From: an uncultured Clostridia bacterium
GTDB lineage: Bacteria > Bacillota > Clostridia > Christensenellales > Aristaeellaceae
Assembly: GCA_944333055.1 (NCBI GenBank)
Contig: CALVKT010000061.1
Coordinates: forward strand, 1 to 64,000
Length of the DNA: 64,000 nt
Direction of reading: 5' to 3'
Shown: one piece after another, positions 31,825 through 40,836 of the stretch
Layout of the letters: every line of letters begins with the position of its first letter
How positions within the stretch are numbered: the stretch's first letter is position 1
The notes under the pieces: model-generated
Seen by the model: the letters and a program-made list of their open reading frames with translations, nothing else
Databases searched by the model: none
What the model was told of the DNA's origin: nothing
Position numbers and translations under genes: made by a program

Positions 31825-34800
31825 TCACCGCAGGTCGGAAAGCGCCTTCTTGCTCAGCTGCCTGCGCCGGCGCGTCGTGGGATCAAACCCGCAGACGGCG
31901 GCGTAATCGCAGGAGGCGCACGCGCTGTACGCGCCGAACGCCGCGGGCGCGTCCTCGATGACGCCGGCGTACGCCTCGCCCGCCAGCTGCGCGGCCTTTC
32001 GCCGGGCGAAGGCGACCATGGCGTCCATGCCGTCCTGATCCGTCATGCTCCCGCGATACTGCCCGCCGGGCTGCCCGTCCCTGGTGATCATGGCGGCGTG
32101 ACGGGCGTCCTGCGCGCGCAGCACCTCCACGTCGCTGAGTGAGACGCCGCTCAGGGCGAGCTTTTTCGCGATCTGCCGCTCGACCTCCTCCTTGATGCGC
32201 GACTCCGTCCTGACCGTCGGATCGGCGATGCGGCAGTAGAAGAAGCCCGCCGCCTGCGCCTCCGGCGTTCTGGCGAGCGCCGCCGCCAGATACAGCAGCA
32301 GTTGAAGCTGGATGCCGTAGTAGGCCATCGTGGGATCAAACGTCTTCGTGCCGGACTTGTAGTCGATCACGCGGATGCGCTGTGTCTGTCCGTCGAGCAC
32401 GTCGATGCGGTCGATGCGCCCCTGCAAGTACACGAACGAACCGTCCGGCAGCGCCAGCGCGATGGGCGCGACGCCGTTCTTGCCGAATGTCAGCTCGAAG
32501 TGCATCGGCGCAAAGCGGCTCTGGGCGAACTGGGTGGCGATGTTCTTCGCCGCGCGCCGCGCCGTGCGCCCGATGCGCCGGGCGATCGCCTCGCCCCGCG
32601 CGCTCTCGCCCAGCGGCGACTGCCGCCATGCCGCGATCAGCGGCGCGACGGCCTCCTCCATCAGCGCCTCGCTCGCCGCCTCGCCGACGTGCGGGAAGTC
32701 CGGCTGCGCCGTCAGCGCGCGGCTGAACCGCTCCGCCGCCTCGTGGTACAGCGTGCCCAGCTCCGCCCTGTCCACGCCCGGCTCGACCGGCTGCTGCGGC
32801 GCGAGGCCGTAGCGCACAAAGTGCCTGTACGGGCACTGGGCGAACGTCTCCAGCCGCGAGACGCTCATCACCGGCCGCCCGTAAAGCGCGCGCGCCTGGC
32901 TGCCGGTCAGCCGCCGCGCCGCCCTGTCCCCCAGCGCCCGCGTGACGGTGCACAGCTTTTCCCGCCCCGCCTCGCTGCGGTTGAGCGCCGCATACGCCTG
33001 CGCCTGCGCGTCGGTGAGCGCCCCGCGCCCGTCCGCCGCCTCCGAGAGCGCGACGCCCAGCGCCAGCAGCGCGCTGTCCGGGGCGGCGAGCATCGCGTCG
33101 CGCTCCGCCTGCGCCAGCCCCCCGCGCACCGGCATGTTTGGAAAGAGCCGCCTGAGCGCCTGCACCGCCGTGCCCTCGCGCAGCGCGCGCCCCGTCTCGT
33201 CGGCCAGCGCATAGGAGACGATCAGCCGCTCACGGCAGGCGGTCAGCGCCTTGAGCTCGTCAAGCTGCGCGAGCGCCGCGCGCTCGGAGAGGCTCATGCC
33301 CAGATACGCGCCCGTGGCGCGCGCCGCCTCCTCCTGCTCCTGCGGGGTGAACAGTCCGCCCGCGGGCGCGCCCGCGGCGTCGTTCATGCCCAGCGCGAAG
33401 AGCGTCTCTACGCGGCCCGTGCGCACGTTGCCGATCTCGCCGCAGATCACCGCGCCGTCCGCCGGCGGCAGCGCGGAGAGCTCAAGCGCCGTCAGGCCGC
33501 TTTCAAGCAGCGCGAGCACGACCTTCGGCCCCGCGCTTGATCCGCCCAGCAGCGTGTAGAGCTGATCGAGCGTCTCCATGAGCCGGTTCCACACCTGCGC
33601 GCAGTCCTCCGCCTCGCTCTCAAGCCCGGCCTGCATGAGATCGGCGCGCATCGCCTCAAGCGTGTCGCAGGCATGCACGTCGTCCAGCAATGCAAGCACC
33701 GCCTCGATCGTCCCGCGCGCGTCCTGCGCACGGCTGAGCGCCTTTTGAAACGCCGCAAGCGGCTTCGCCACGGCCTCGCGCGCCGCGTTGAGCGATTCCA
33801 GCTCCGCCTCTGCGCCCGCCTTGGCGTAGACAAACGGCCTGCGAAACGCGCTGCTGCGCACGTCCATGCCCTCGATGTACGCGCACAGCGCATCCGCGTC
33901 CGCGCGCGAGAGATCGATGAACCCGGACTGCACGACCTCCACGACATCCGATGCGCGCCAGCCGCCGGAGACGACGGCCAGGCTGGCGAGCAGGAACCGG
34001 CACAGCGGATGCGCGCCGGCCGGGCGCTTCTCGGCGACGTAGACCTGCACGCCGTAGAGCGGCAGAATGCTGCCAAGCAGCGGCGCATAGCCGCTTGCGC
34101 GCGGATAGACGACGGCCATCTGCGCCGTGTCCGCACCCTGCGCCATCATGCGGCGCATGCGGCTGCCCGCCAGATGCACCTCCTGGCGCATGCTGCTCAC
34201 GGCGTGCAGCTCGATGTGCGCGGGCGCGTCCGCCTCGGGCGCGCCGCCCAGCGCGAAGAGCCGCCTCTCCATGCACCGAATGTCGTCGGGCGCATCCAAC
34301 CCGGCGTCGAGCCGTTCCCACGCAAGCGGCACGCCCGCTTCCCCCGCCAGCGCGCGCAGCCGCTCGATGGACAGGTTCACCGGCGCGAAGAGCCGACCGT
34401 CCGGCGCGCCGTTTTCATCCGTCTCCACGGCGAGCGTGAGCGCGTCCGCCAGCTTCGCCATCTCCACCAGCTCCGCCGCAAACGCCGGCGTGATCATGTC
34501 AAACCCGTAGACGAACACGCGCTGCCCGGAGAGCACGCCCGAACGCGCCAGCCGCGCGCACATCTCGCGGGAGACGTCCTCCGCGTCGCAGAGCATCCCC
34601 GCCATGCGCTGCTCGTAGGCCGCGTACAGGCGCGCCGCGTCCGCGAGCTTTCTGGCCGTCGGGGCTGCGCGCTGCGCGTCGTCCATCGCCGCCAGGGCGT
34701 CCACGACATCCTGCGCGGTCTTGCCGCTGCGCTTGAGGTCTGCGATCAGCGCGGAGAGCTTTTCCACCAGCCCCGGCGCGCCATGTTCCGCCGCGCTGCG

Positions 34801-35112
34801 GTAGACCGTCAGCTGCTCCTTCTCCTGCTCGACGATCTCGCTGAGCACCATGCGCTTGCCGCGCTCGTCGAAGATCACGCGGTCCGGCTGCCCGGCGCGC
34901 TCGAACACGCGCCCCCGCAGCCTCTCCGGCGAGAGCACGTCGATCAGAAACGTGCCCTTGATGTCGAGCTGCGTCATCACCTCGATCTCCGCTTGCAGCG
35001 TGAACTGCGCGGGCACGAGCAGCATGCAGCGCTGCCCTTCCTGTGCGGCCTGTCCGATGCGCGCGATGACCGCGCGCAGGAGCCTGTGCGGTCTGGCGGT
35101 GAGGATGTTCAT
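31825..35112 (-). CDS. addB: AddB subunit of the AddAB helicase-nuclease
   Basis: A 1095-residue protein, about the usual AddB length. The N-terminal inactivated helicase domain starts with an altered Walker-like loop (LVPAQFTLQAEIEV). The C-terminal RecB-type nuclease shows RIRVIDYKSGTK near residue 920. The four iron-sulphur cysteines are present: one in FAQCPYRHFVRYG (about 764) and three in ACASCDYAAVCGF near the end. AddAB resects double-strand breaks for RecA loading. GGGGAGG precedes ATG 35112. AddA, normally the next gene, is absent, and an unknown small protein follows instead. Confidence 0.95.
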   Translation of the reverse strand: MNILTARPHRLLRAVIARIGQAAQEGQRCMLLVPAQFTLQAEIEVMTQLDIKGTFLIDVLSPERLRGRVFERAGQPDRVIFDERGKRMVLSEIVEQEKEQLTVYRSAAEHGAPGLVEKLSALIADLKRSGKTAQDVVDALAAMDDAQRAAPTARKLADAARLYAAYEQRMAGMLCDAEDVSREMCARLARSGVLSGQRVFVYGFDMITPAFAAELVEMAKLADALTLAVETDENGAPDGRLFAPVNLSIERLRALAGEAGVPLAWERLDAGLDAPDDIRCMERRLFALGGAPEADAPAHIELHAVSSMRQEVHLAGSRMRRMMAQGADTAQMAVVYPRASGYAPLLGSILPLYGVQVYVAEKRPAGAHPLCRFLLASLAVVSGGWRASDVVEVVQSGFIDLSRADADALCAYIEGMDVRSSAFRRPFVYAKAGAEAELESLNAAREAVAKPLAAFQKALSRAQDARGTIEAVLALLDDVHACDTLEAMRADLMQAGLESEAEDCAQVWNRLMETLDQLYTLLGGSSAGPKVVLALLESGLTALELSALPPADGAVICGEIGNVRTGRVETLFALGMNDAAGAPAGGLFTPQEQEEAARATGAYLGMSLSERAALAQLDELKALTACRERLIVSYALADETGRALREGTAVQALRRLFPNMPVRGGLAQAERDAMLAAPDSALLALGVALSEAADGRGALTDAQAQAYAALNRSEAGREKLCTVTRALGDRAARRLTGSQARALYGRPVMSVSRLETFAQCPYRHFVRYGLAPQQPVEPGVDRAELGTLYHEAAERFSRALTAQPDFPHVGEAASEALMEEAVAPLIAAWRQSPLGESARGEAIARRIGRTARRAAKNIATQFAQSRFAPMHFELTFGKNGVAPIALALPDGSFVYLQGRIDRIDVLDGQTQRIRVIDYKSGTKTFDPTMAYYGIQLQLLLYLAAALARTPEAQAAGFFYCRIADPTVRTESRIKEEVERQIAKKLALSGVSLSDVEVLRAQDARHAAMITRDGQPGGQYRGSMTDQDGMDAMVAFARRKAAQLAGEAYAGVIEDAPAAFGAYSACASCDYAAVCGFDPTTRRRRQLSKKALSDLR

Positions 35113-35127
35113 GGCCTGCCTCCCCTT

Positions 35128-35143
35128 TGTTTCACGTGAAACA
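35128..35143. promoter_or_regulatory. parS centromere site 1
   Basis: TGTTTCACGTGAAACA is a perfect 16-bp palindrome matching the conserved bacterial parS consensus bound by ParB/Spo0J. It lies 15 bp upstream of the addB start. Such sites cluster near the origin and organise chromosome segregation. Confidence 0.92.
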
Positions 35144-35165
35144 CGTCTGCGCCGCGCGCCGATTT

Positions 35166-35181
35166 TGTTTCACGTGAAACA
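35166..35181. promoter_or_regulatory. parS centromere site 2
   Basis: A second identical TGTTTCACGTGAAACA begins 38 bp after the first, with 22 bp between the two. Two full-consensus copies in one 54-bp intergenic stretch are far beyond chance. Confidence 0.92.
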
Positions 35182-35255
35182 GAGGAATCGACGCGCATGA
35201 TACAGAATTATACCACAGCCGACAGGCGCATTTCAATTCACACAGGAGGATCGCC

Positions 35256-36098
35256 ATGCGCATCGCACTCGTCGCCGACATCCACAGCAACATCCTCGCG
35301 CTTGAAGCCGTGATGCAGGCCATCAAAAAACATCGCCCGGACCGCATCCTCTCGCTGGGCGATCAGGTGAACCTCGGCCCCTGTCCGCGAGAGACGCTCG
35401 CGCTGCTGCGCGCCGAGGGCGTGACCTGCCTGCACGGCAACCACGAGCGCTACGTCCTGAGCGCGATGCGCGGCGATCCCGCCTACGACGGCGCGAACTT
35501 CGCCTCCCTGCGCTTCCACGCGGCTCTGCTCACGCCGGAGGAGATCACATTCCCCGAAACGATGGAGATCGACGGCGTCACGTTCTGCCATGCCATGCCC
35601 GGCGACGATCGCTTCTCCATGTTTGAGGCGGAAAAGGCGATGGAACTGCTGCGCGCCATGCGCTTTGACGCGCCGACGCACATCATCTGCGGCCATGGGC
35701 ACAACCCCACGCACATCCGATACGGCCTGTGCACGATCGATTCCATCGGCTCCACCGGCTGCATGGACGACGGCGCGCCCGGCACGACGAGTTACACCCT
35801 CCTGACGATGGAACACGGCTGCGTGCACCTGCGCCCCTACACCCTCGCCTACGACGCGCAGCCCCTGCGCGAGATGTTCATCCGAAGCGGCATGGCCGAT
35901 TTCTGCCCCGTGATGGCGCACATCATCTGCCTGCAGATGATGGACAATCAAGACTATCTTGTGCAGTTCGTGACGCAGGCGCGCGCGCTGAGCAAGGCGC
36001 GCGGCGAGGCGCAGATCAGCCTGCGGACGTGGCAGGACACGGACGCCGCGTTCTCCTGGCCGGATGGCCGGGATACGGCGGCGTTTTGGCGGGGCTGA
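35256..36098 (+). CDS. Calcineurin-like metallophosphoesterase (YfcE/MJ0936 type)
   Basis: A 280-residue cytoplasmic phosphoesterase. The five metal-site motifs appear in order: VADIHSN (residue 7), LGDQVNLG (about 35), HGNHERY (about 59), CHAMPGD (about 112) and GHGHN (about 147). The last 70 residues are an extra helical region not needed for catalysis. AGGAGG lies 8 nt before ATG 35256. It is transcribed away from addB, with the two parS sites in the shared intergenic region. The substrate is unknown; small phosphodiesters are usual. Confidence 0.88.
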   Translation: MRIALVADIHSNILALEAVMQAIKKHRPDRILSLGDQVNLGPCPRETLALLRAEGVTCLHGNHERYVLSAMRGDPAYDGANFASLRFHAALLTPEEITFPETMEIDGVTFCHAMPGDDRFSMFEAEKAMELLRAMRFDAPTHIICGHGHNPTHIRYGLCTIDSIGSTGCMDDGAPGTTSYTLLTMEHGCVHLRPYTLAYDAQPLREMFIRSGMADFCPVMAHIICLQMMDNQDYLVQFVTQARALSKARGEAQISLRTWQDTDAAFSWPDGRDTAAFWRG

Positions 36099-36137
36099 CG
36101 GCCCCCCGCAGGCGCGGTGCGCGGATCGAAGAGATCA

Positions 36138-36164
36138 ACGCCCGGAGGCAAACCCTCCGGGCGT
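36138..36164. terminator. Hairpin between convergent genes
   Basis: ACGCCCGGAGG pairs with CCTCCGGGCGT around 5 nt, between the ends of the phosphoesterase and mnmE. A close relative of this hairpin occurs at 51861-51888, also between convergent genes, so it seems to be a reused terminator form in this genome. Confidence 0.6.
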
Positions 36165-36196
36165 CGCAGCATATGCGGCTGTCGCGGGCACATCGC

Positions 36197-37558
36197 TCAC
36201 TTCCCCACGCAGAAGCGCGCGAAGACCTGATCGATCACCTGTTCGCTCATCGTCTCGCCGGTGATCTCGCCCAGCGCATCCAGCGCGCAGGAGAGATCGA
36301 CCGCGCACACGTCCAGTGGCAGGCCAGCATCGATCGCGCGGCAGGCGTCCTCCAGCGCATCGCACGCGCGGCGCGCGGCCTGAATGTGGCGCGCCTGCGA
36401 GAGCGTGGCCGATTCCGCGCCATCCTCCGGCGCAAACGCCGCGATCCGGCGGCGCAGCGCGTCCAGCCCCTCGCCGCGCGGCGCGCAGACGGTGACGATC
36501 TGCGCATCCGGAAAGGCGGCTGCCGCGTCTTCGGCGGAGACGGCGGCCGGCAGATCGCCCTTGCTGAGCACCACGATGTGCGGCGAGATCTCGCAGGGCG
36601 CGTCGCGATCCGCCTGCCCGATGGGACAGGAGCCGTCGAGCACCAGCACGCGCACGTCCGCCTCGTCGAGCGCCTTGCGCGCGCGCGCCACGCCGATGCG
36701 CTCGACCGCGTCGCCCGTGTCACGCAGGCCGGCCGTGTCCGTCAGGCAGACGCGCACGCCGTCCATCTGCACGGCCTCCGTCAGCGTATCGCGCGTCGTG
36801 CCGGGGATCTCCGTGACGATGGCGCGGTCGCTGCCCGACAGCGCGTTGAGCAGGCTGCTCTTGCCCGCGTTCGGCCGGCCGCAGAGCACGACGCGCAGCC
36901 CCTCCTCCTCGATGCGGCCCGCGCGCGGATCGCACGAGGCAGACAGGCGGTTCCGGATGCGCAGGCACTGCGCGCGCACCTGCGCGGCGGTCTCGCTCTC
37001 CTCCACCTCGTCCGGGAAGTCGATGGCGGCGGCGAGGGCTGCGAGCAGCGCGGTGATCGCCTCGCGCGCGTCGCGCACGAACGTGGAGACGCCGCCCTCC
37101 ATCTGCCGGATGGCGGCGGCCATGGCGCGGTCGCTGCCGGCGCGGATCATGCGCATGACGGCCTCGGCCTGCGCCAGATCGATGCGCCCATGGAGGAACG
37201 CGCGGCAGGTGAATTCGCCGGGCCTGGCCATGCGCGCGCCGCTGCCCAGAAGCAGCAGCAAAATCCGGCGCACGAGCGCATCGGAGCCGTGGCAGTGGAT
37301 CTCGGCCACGTCCTCGCGCGTGTAGCTGTGCGGCGCGCGAAAGAGCACGGCCATCGCCTCGTCGATCACCACGTCGCCGTCGACGACGTGTCCGAACGTC
37401 AGCACGCGGTTGACGAGCGGCTTGCCGTTCTTCGGGCGGAAGACGCGCAGGAGGATGGCCTCGCATGCGTCGCCGGACAGGCGGACGATGGCGATGCCGC
37501 CCTCGCCTGCGGGCGTCGCCTGCGCGGCGATGGTATCGTGGCTGATGAGCGAAGTCAT
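36197..37558 (-). CDS. mnmE: tRNA modification GTPase MnmE
   Basis: A 453-residue protein that, with MnmG, installs the 5-carboxymethylaminomethyl-type group on wobble uridine. The N-terminal tetrahydrofolate-binding domain starts DTIAAQATPAGEGGIAIVRL. The central G domain has GRPNAGKS (about 226), the TTRDT switch, DTAG and an SKGD variant of the usual NKxD. The C-terminus ends in FCVGK, the diagnostic MnmE FCxGK. The gene is usually origin-proximal in Firmicutes, consistent with the parS sites 1 kb away. mnmG is not in the window. Confidence 0.96.
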   Translation of the reverse strand: MTSLISHDTIAAQATPAGEGGIAIVRLSGDACEAILLRVFRPKNGKPLVNRVLTFGHVVDGDVVIDEAMAVLFRAPHSYTREDVAEIHCHGSDALVRRILLLLLGSGARMARPGEFTCRAFLHGRIDLAQAEAVMRMIRAGSDRAMAAAIRQMEGGVSTFVRDAREAITALLAALAAAIDFPDEVEESETAAQVRAQCLRIRNRLSASCDPRAGRIEEEGLRVVLCGRPNAGKSSLLNALSGSDRAIVTEIPGTTRDTLTEAVQMDGVRVCLTDTAGLRDTGDAVERIGVARARKALDEADVRVLVLDGSCPIGQADRDAPCEISPHIVVLSKGDLPAAVSAEDAAAAFPDAQIVTVCAPRGEGLDALRRRIAAFAPEDGAESATLSQARHIQAARRACDALEDACRAIDAGLPLDVCAVDLSCALDALGEITGETMSEQVIDQVFARFCVGK

Positions 37559-37653
37559 GCGTGTTCCTCCCCCGATGTGTTTGCCCCATTATAGCAGAAA
37601 GGGAGGGGCGGCGTAAAGCATAAGCGGCGGGCGGGGCGCAAAGCGACCCACAC

Positions 37654-37684
37654 AAAAAGCGCGCGAGCAGAAGCCCGCGCGCCT
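37654..37684 (-). terminator. Terminator of the sugar kinase gene
   Basis: On the minus strand GCGCGCG pairs with CGCGCGC and is followed by TTTTTGTGTG, 25 bp beyond the kinase stop. Confidence 0.7.
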
Positions 37685-37709
37685 TCATTTGGGGTGTTGC
37701 CGTCTGGCA

Positions 37710-38738
37710 TCAGCGCTCGACGCGTCCGGAACCGGAACCCTTCATCAGGGAAGTCACCTCGGCCACGGTCACGCGGTTGTAGTCGCCGGAGATGGTGTGC
37801 TTCAGGCAGGAAGCCGCCACCGCGAAGTCCAGCGCCTCGCTCTGGGTCGGATAGGTCAGCAGGCCGTAGATCAGGCCGCCGGAGAAGGAGTCGCCGCCGC
37901 CGACGCGATCGACGATGTCGGTGATCTCGTACTTGCGGGAGACGTAGAACTCCTTGCCGTCGTAGATGCAGGCCGCCCAGTCGTTGCGATCCGCGCTCTT
38001 GGACTCGCGCAGCGTGATGGCCACGCGCTCCAGGTTCGGATAGAGCGCCATCGCCTTCTTGGCGATGCCCTCGTACACGCTGCGGTCCAGCTCGCCGCTC
38101 TCCACGTCGGAAGAGGCGGTGATGCCCAGGGACTTCTGGAAGTCCTCCTCGTTGGCGATGGCCACATCGATGTACTTGGCGATCTCGGACATAACCTCCT
38201 TGGCTTCCTTGCCGTACTTCCATAGGTTCTTGCGGTAGTTCAGGTCACAGGAGACCTTCACGCCGCACTTGCGCGCAGCCTTGCAGGCCGCGATGGACAG
38301 CTCGGCGGCGGAAGCGGAGATGGCCGGGGTGATGCCGGAGATGTGGAACCAGTCGGCGCCCTCGAAGATCTTCTCCCAGTCGAACAGATCGAGCGGGGCC
38401 TTGGCGATGGCGGAATCGGCACGATCGTAGACGACCTTGGACGGGCGCTGGTTGGAGCCGGTCTCCAGGAAGTAGATGCCCATGCGGCCGTCGGTCATCT
38501 TGATGTTGGACACGTCTACGCCGAAGGAGCGGACGTCGCGGCGGCAAGCCTCGCCGATGGCGTTGTTCGGCAGCGCGGTCACGAACGCAGCGTCCATGCC
38601 GTAATTGGCCAGGGACACGGCCACATTGGCCTCGCCGCCTCCGAAGGTGGCTTCAAGGGACGGGCTCTGGAAGAAGCGCTCCAGCGCCGGGCTCTTCAGG
38701 CGGAGCATAATCTCGCCAAAGGTAATAATACGGGCCAT
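37710..38738 (-). CDS. kdgK: 2-keto-3-deoxygluconate kinase (PfkB family)
   Basis: A 342-residue ribokinase-fold kinase. Sugar-binding GGGEANVAVSLANYG is near residue 33, and the C-terminal signature DRVGGGDSFSGGLIYGL (about 281) contains the catalytic Asp in GGDS. The opening IITFGEIMLRL and the PNNAIGEACRRDVRSFGVD segment are typical of KDG kinases, which make KDPG from KDG in hexuronate use. Fructokinase-like specificity is possible. It has its own promoter (38813-38841), and no KDPG aldolase or uronate genes are adjacent. Confidence 0.87.
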   Translation of the reverse strand: MARIITFGEIMLRLKSPALERFFQSPSLEATFGGGEANVAVSLANYGMDAAFVTALPNNAIGEACRRDVRSFGVDVSNIKMTDGRMGIYFLETGSNQRPSKVVYDRADSAIAKAPLDLFDWEKIFEGADWFHISGITPAISASAAELSIAACKAARKCGVKVSCDLNYRKNLWKYGKEAKEVMSEIAKYIDVAIANEEDFQKSLGITASSDVESGELDRSVYEGIAKKAMALYPNLERVAITLRESKSADRNDWAACIYDGKEFYVSRKYEITDIVDRVGGGDSFSGGLIYGLLTYPTQSEALDFAVAASCLKHTISGDYNRVTVAEVTSLMKGSGSGRVER

Positions 38739-38812
38739 GGGTAATCACTCCTACATGTATTTGAGGACGCTGTGCGGAGAAGCCTCCGACAGAATCCCTC
38801 ATTTTTACTGTT

Positions 38813-38841
38813 ATTATACACGAACCAATCGGCGAAATCAA
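38813..38841 (-). promoter_or_regulatory. Promoter of the sugar kinase gene
   Basis: On the minus strand TTGATT (38836-38841), a 17-bp spacer ending in TG, and TATAAT (38813-38818). Confidence 0.7.
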
Positions 38842-38892
38842 GACGTCCGACCTATTTTGGCGCAGGGCGCATACGGATCGATTCCGGACAGG

Positions 38893-38920
38893 AAAAGCGC
38901 CCGCGCGGACGCGCGGGCGC
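38893..38920 (-). terminator. Terminator of the transketolase pair
   Basis: GCGCCCGCGC and GCGCGGGCGC form a 10-bp stem with a 4-nt loop, followed on the minus strand by TTTT, 20 bp after the stop. Confidence 0.75.
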
Positions 38921-38940
38921 CTGGGTGAACCGATCCAAAA

Positions 38941-39876
38941 TCAGAAGCTCTTGACCGCCTCGACGATGCCCCCGGCGGTCAGGCCGTAGCGCTCCAGCAG
39001 CTCGGCCGCCGTGCCGGAGGTGCCGAACACATCCTGCACGCCGACGCAGCGGATGGGCGCGGGATGCTTTTGGGCCAGCACCATGGCCACGGCCTCGCCC
39101 AGACCGCCGACCACGGAGTGCTCCTCGCAAGTGACGATCCTGCCGCACTCGCGGGCGGCCTTGACGATGATCTCCTCGTCGATGGGCTTGATGGTGCACA
39201 TGTTGATCACGCGGGCGCGAACGCCCTCCTCGCGCAGCATCGCCTCGGCCTTGAGCGCCTCATTGACCAGCAGGCCGTTGGCGATGATGGCCACGTCCGT
39301 GCCCTCGGTGAGCTGCTCGCCCTTGCCGATTTCAAACTTGAAGTTCGCCTCGTCGTGGATGACGGGCACGGCCAGGCGGCCAAAGCGCATGTAGACCGGG
39401 CCCTCGTGCGCATAGGCGGCGTGCACGGCGGCGCGCGCCTCCACGTCGTCCGACGGGCAGAGCACGACCATGCCCGGAATGGCGCGCATGAGCGCGAAGT
39501 CCTCGCAGCACTGGTGGCTCGCGCCGTCCTCGCCCACGGAGATGCCCGCATGCGTCGCGCCGATCTTGACGTTCAGGTGCGGATAGCCGATGGAATTGCG
39601 CACCTGCTCATAGGCGCGGCCCGCCGCGAACATCGCGAAGCTGGAGACGAAGGGCACCAGTCCCATCGCCGCCATGCCGGCGGCGGCGGCGGTCATGTTG
39701 CACTCGGCGATGCCGCAGTTGAAGTGGCGATCCGGGAACGCCTTCTTGAACGTGTTCGTCTTGGTGGATTTGGAGAGGTCCGCGTCCAGCACGACGATGT
39801 CCTCGTGCTCGCGGCCCAGCTCGACCAGCGCGTTGCCGTAGCTCTCGCGCGTGGCAATCTTCTTCACATCAGCCAT
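38941..39876 (-). CDS. Transketolase, C-terminal subunit
   Basis: A 311-residue protein holding the pyrimidine-binding and C-terminal domains of a split transketolase. Features include the TPP-activating Glu region around FNCGIAECNMTAAAAGMA (about residue 73), the HAGISVGEDGASHQC segment and a C-terminal Rossmann-like domain. With the N-terminal subunit it moves two-carbon units in the non-oxidative pentose phosphate path. Its start overlaps the end of the N-terminal subunit gene by 8 bp, indicating coupled translation. Two-gene transketolases are common in Clostridia. Confidence 0.93.
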   Translation of the reverse strand: MADVKKIATRESYGNALVELGREHEDIVVLDADLSKSTKTNTFKKAFPDRHFNCGIAECNMTAAAAGMAAMGLVPFVSSFAMFAAGRAYEQVRNSIGYPHLNVKIGATHAGISVGEDGASHQCCEDFALMRAIPGMVVLCPSDDVEARAAVHAAYAHEGPVYMRFGRLAVPVIHDEANFKFEIGKGEQLTEGTDVAIIANGLLVNEALKAEAMLREEGVRARVINMCTIKPIDEEIIVKAARECGRIVTCEEHSVVGGLGEAVAMVLAQKHPAPIRCVGVQDVFGTSGTAAELLERYGLTAGGIVEAVKSF

Positions 39877-40723
39877 TCGCCGCCTCCAGTTCCGCCAGCT
39901 GCGCGCGCAGCTCGCTCATCGCCTGTTCATACTGCTCGGTGTTGGGGGCCATGCCGTGCCAGCCGGCGTTGTCCTCCATGAAGCTGACGCCCTTGCCCTT
40001 GTGCGTGTGCATCAGGATGGCCGTGGGCCGGTCCTGGCAGGCATGGAACGCGTCAAACGCCTTCTCCATGTCGTCAAAGCTGTGGCCGTCGATCTCCACG
40101 ACGTTGAAACCGAAGGCGCGCACCTTGTCCGCCAGCGGCGCGGTATTCAGAATCTCCTTCGTCGCGCCGTCCAGCTGCAGGCCGTTGACGTCGATGATCA
40201 CGCAGAGGTTGTAAAGCGCAAAGTGGCTGGCGAAGAGGAAGGCCTCCCAGACCTCGCCCTCGTCGATCTCGCCGTCGCCCAGCAGCGTGTAGACGCGCAC
40301 GTCCGCCTCGCCCATGTACATGGCGGCCTTGGCCATGCCCGCCGCGGCGGACACGCCCTGCCCCAGCGAGCCGGTGCACATGTCCACGCCGGGCGTGGTC
40401 TTCATGTTCGGATGGCCCTGCAGGTAGCTGTCCAGCCGGCGCAGCAGCTTGAGGTCCTCCACCGGGAAGAAGCCGCGGTTGGCCAGCGCCGCGTACAGGC
40501 CGGGCGCCGTGTGGCCTTTGGAGAGCACAAAGCGATCGCGATGCGCCCACTTCGGGTCTTCCGGCTTGACGCGCATCTCCTTGCTGTACAGATAGGTGAA
40601 TATGTCGGCGGCGGAAAGGCTGCCGCCCGGATGTCCGGACTTCGCGCGATAGACGCTCTCAATGACGCCCATACGAACCTTGCACGCAAAGACGGACAGG
40701 TCTCGTCTTTCCTGATTGGTCAT
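39869..40723 (-). CDS. Transketolase, N-terminal subunit
   Basis: A 284-residue thiamine-diphosphate-binding half. SGHPGGSLSAADIFTYLYSK (about 29) and KGHTAPGLYAAL precede the GDGEIDEGEVWEA cofactor motif (about 148), with the Mg-binding Asn in the following VIIDVNGLQLDG. ATG 40723 is preceded by GGAGGA. No transaldolase or epimerase gene is adjacent. It is first of the two-gene operon, transcribed with the C-terminal subunit gene to the terminator at 38893-38920. Confidence 0.93.
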   Translation of the reverse strand: MTNQERRDLSVFACKVRMGVIESVYRAKSGHPGGSLSAADIFTYLYSKEMRVKPEDPKWAHRDRFVLSKGHTAPGLYAALANRGFFPVEDLKLLRRLDSYLQGHPNMKTTPGVDMCTGSLGQGVSAAAGMAKAAMYMGEADVRVYTLLGDGEIDEGEVWEAFLFASHFALYNLCVIIDVNGLQLDGATKEILNTAPLADKVRAFGFNVVEIDGHSFDDMEKAFDAFHACQDRPTAILMHTHKGKGVSFMEDNAGWHGMAPNTEQYEQAMSELRAQLAELEAANG

Positions 40724-40836
40724 GTCGATCCTCCAAAGGCGGTCGGTTCAGTTCGGGGTGACGGATACCGTAACAAATTCTACACAAAGCCGCGCAAACC
40801 CTGCCCGGCCGCGCGGATTTTGTGCAAATTCCCGGC

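Noticed and set aside
36780-36900. Defective MnmE because the fourth GTPase motif is SKGD, not NKxD
   Set aside because: The P-loop, switch, DTAG and terminal FCxGK are intact; the first position of the fourth motif tolerates Ser/Thr in related GTPases.
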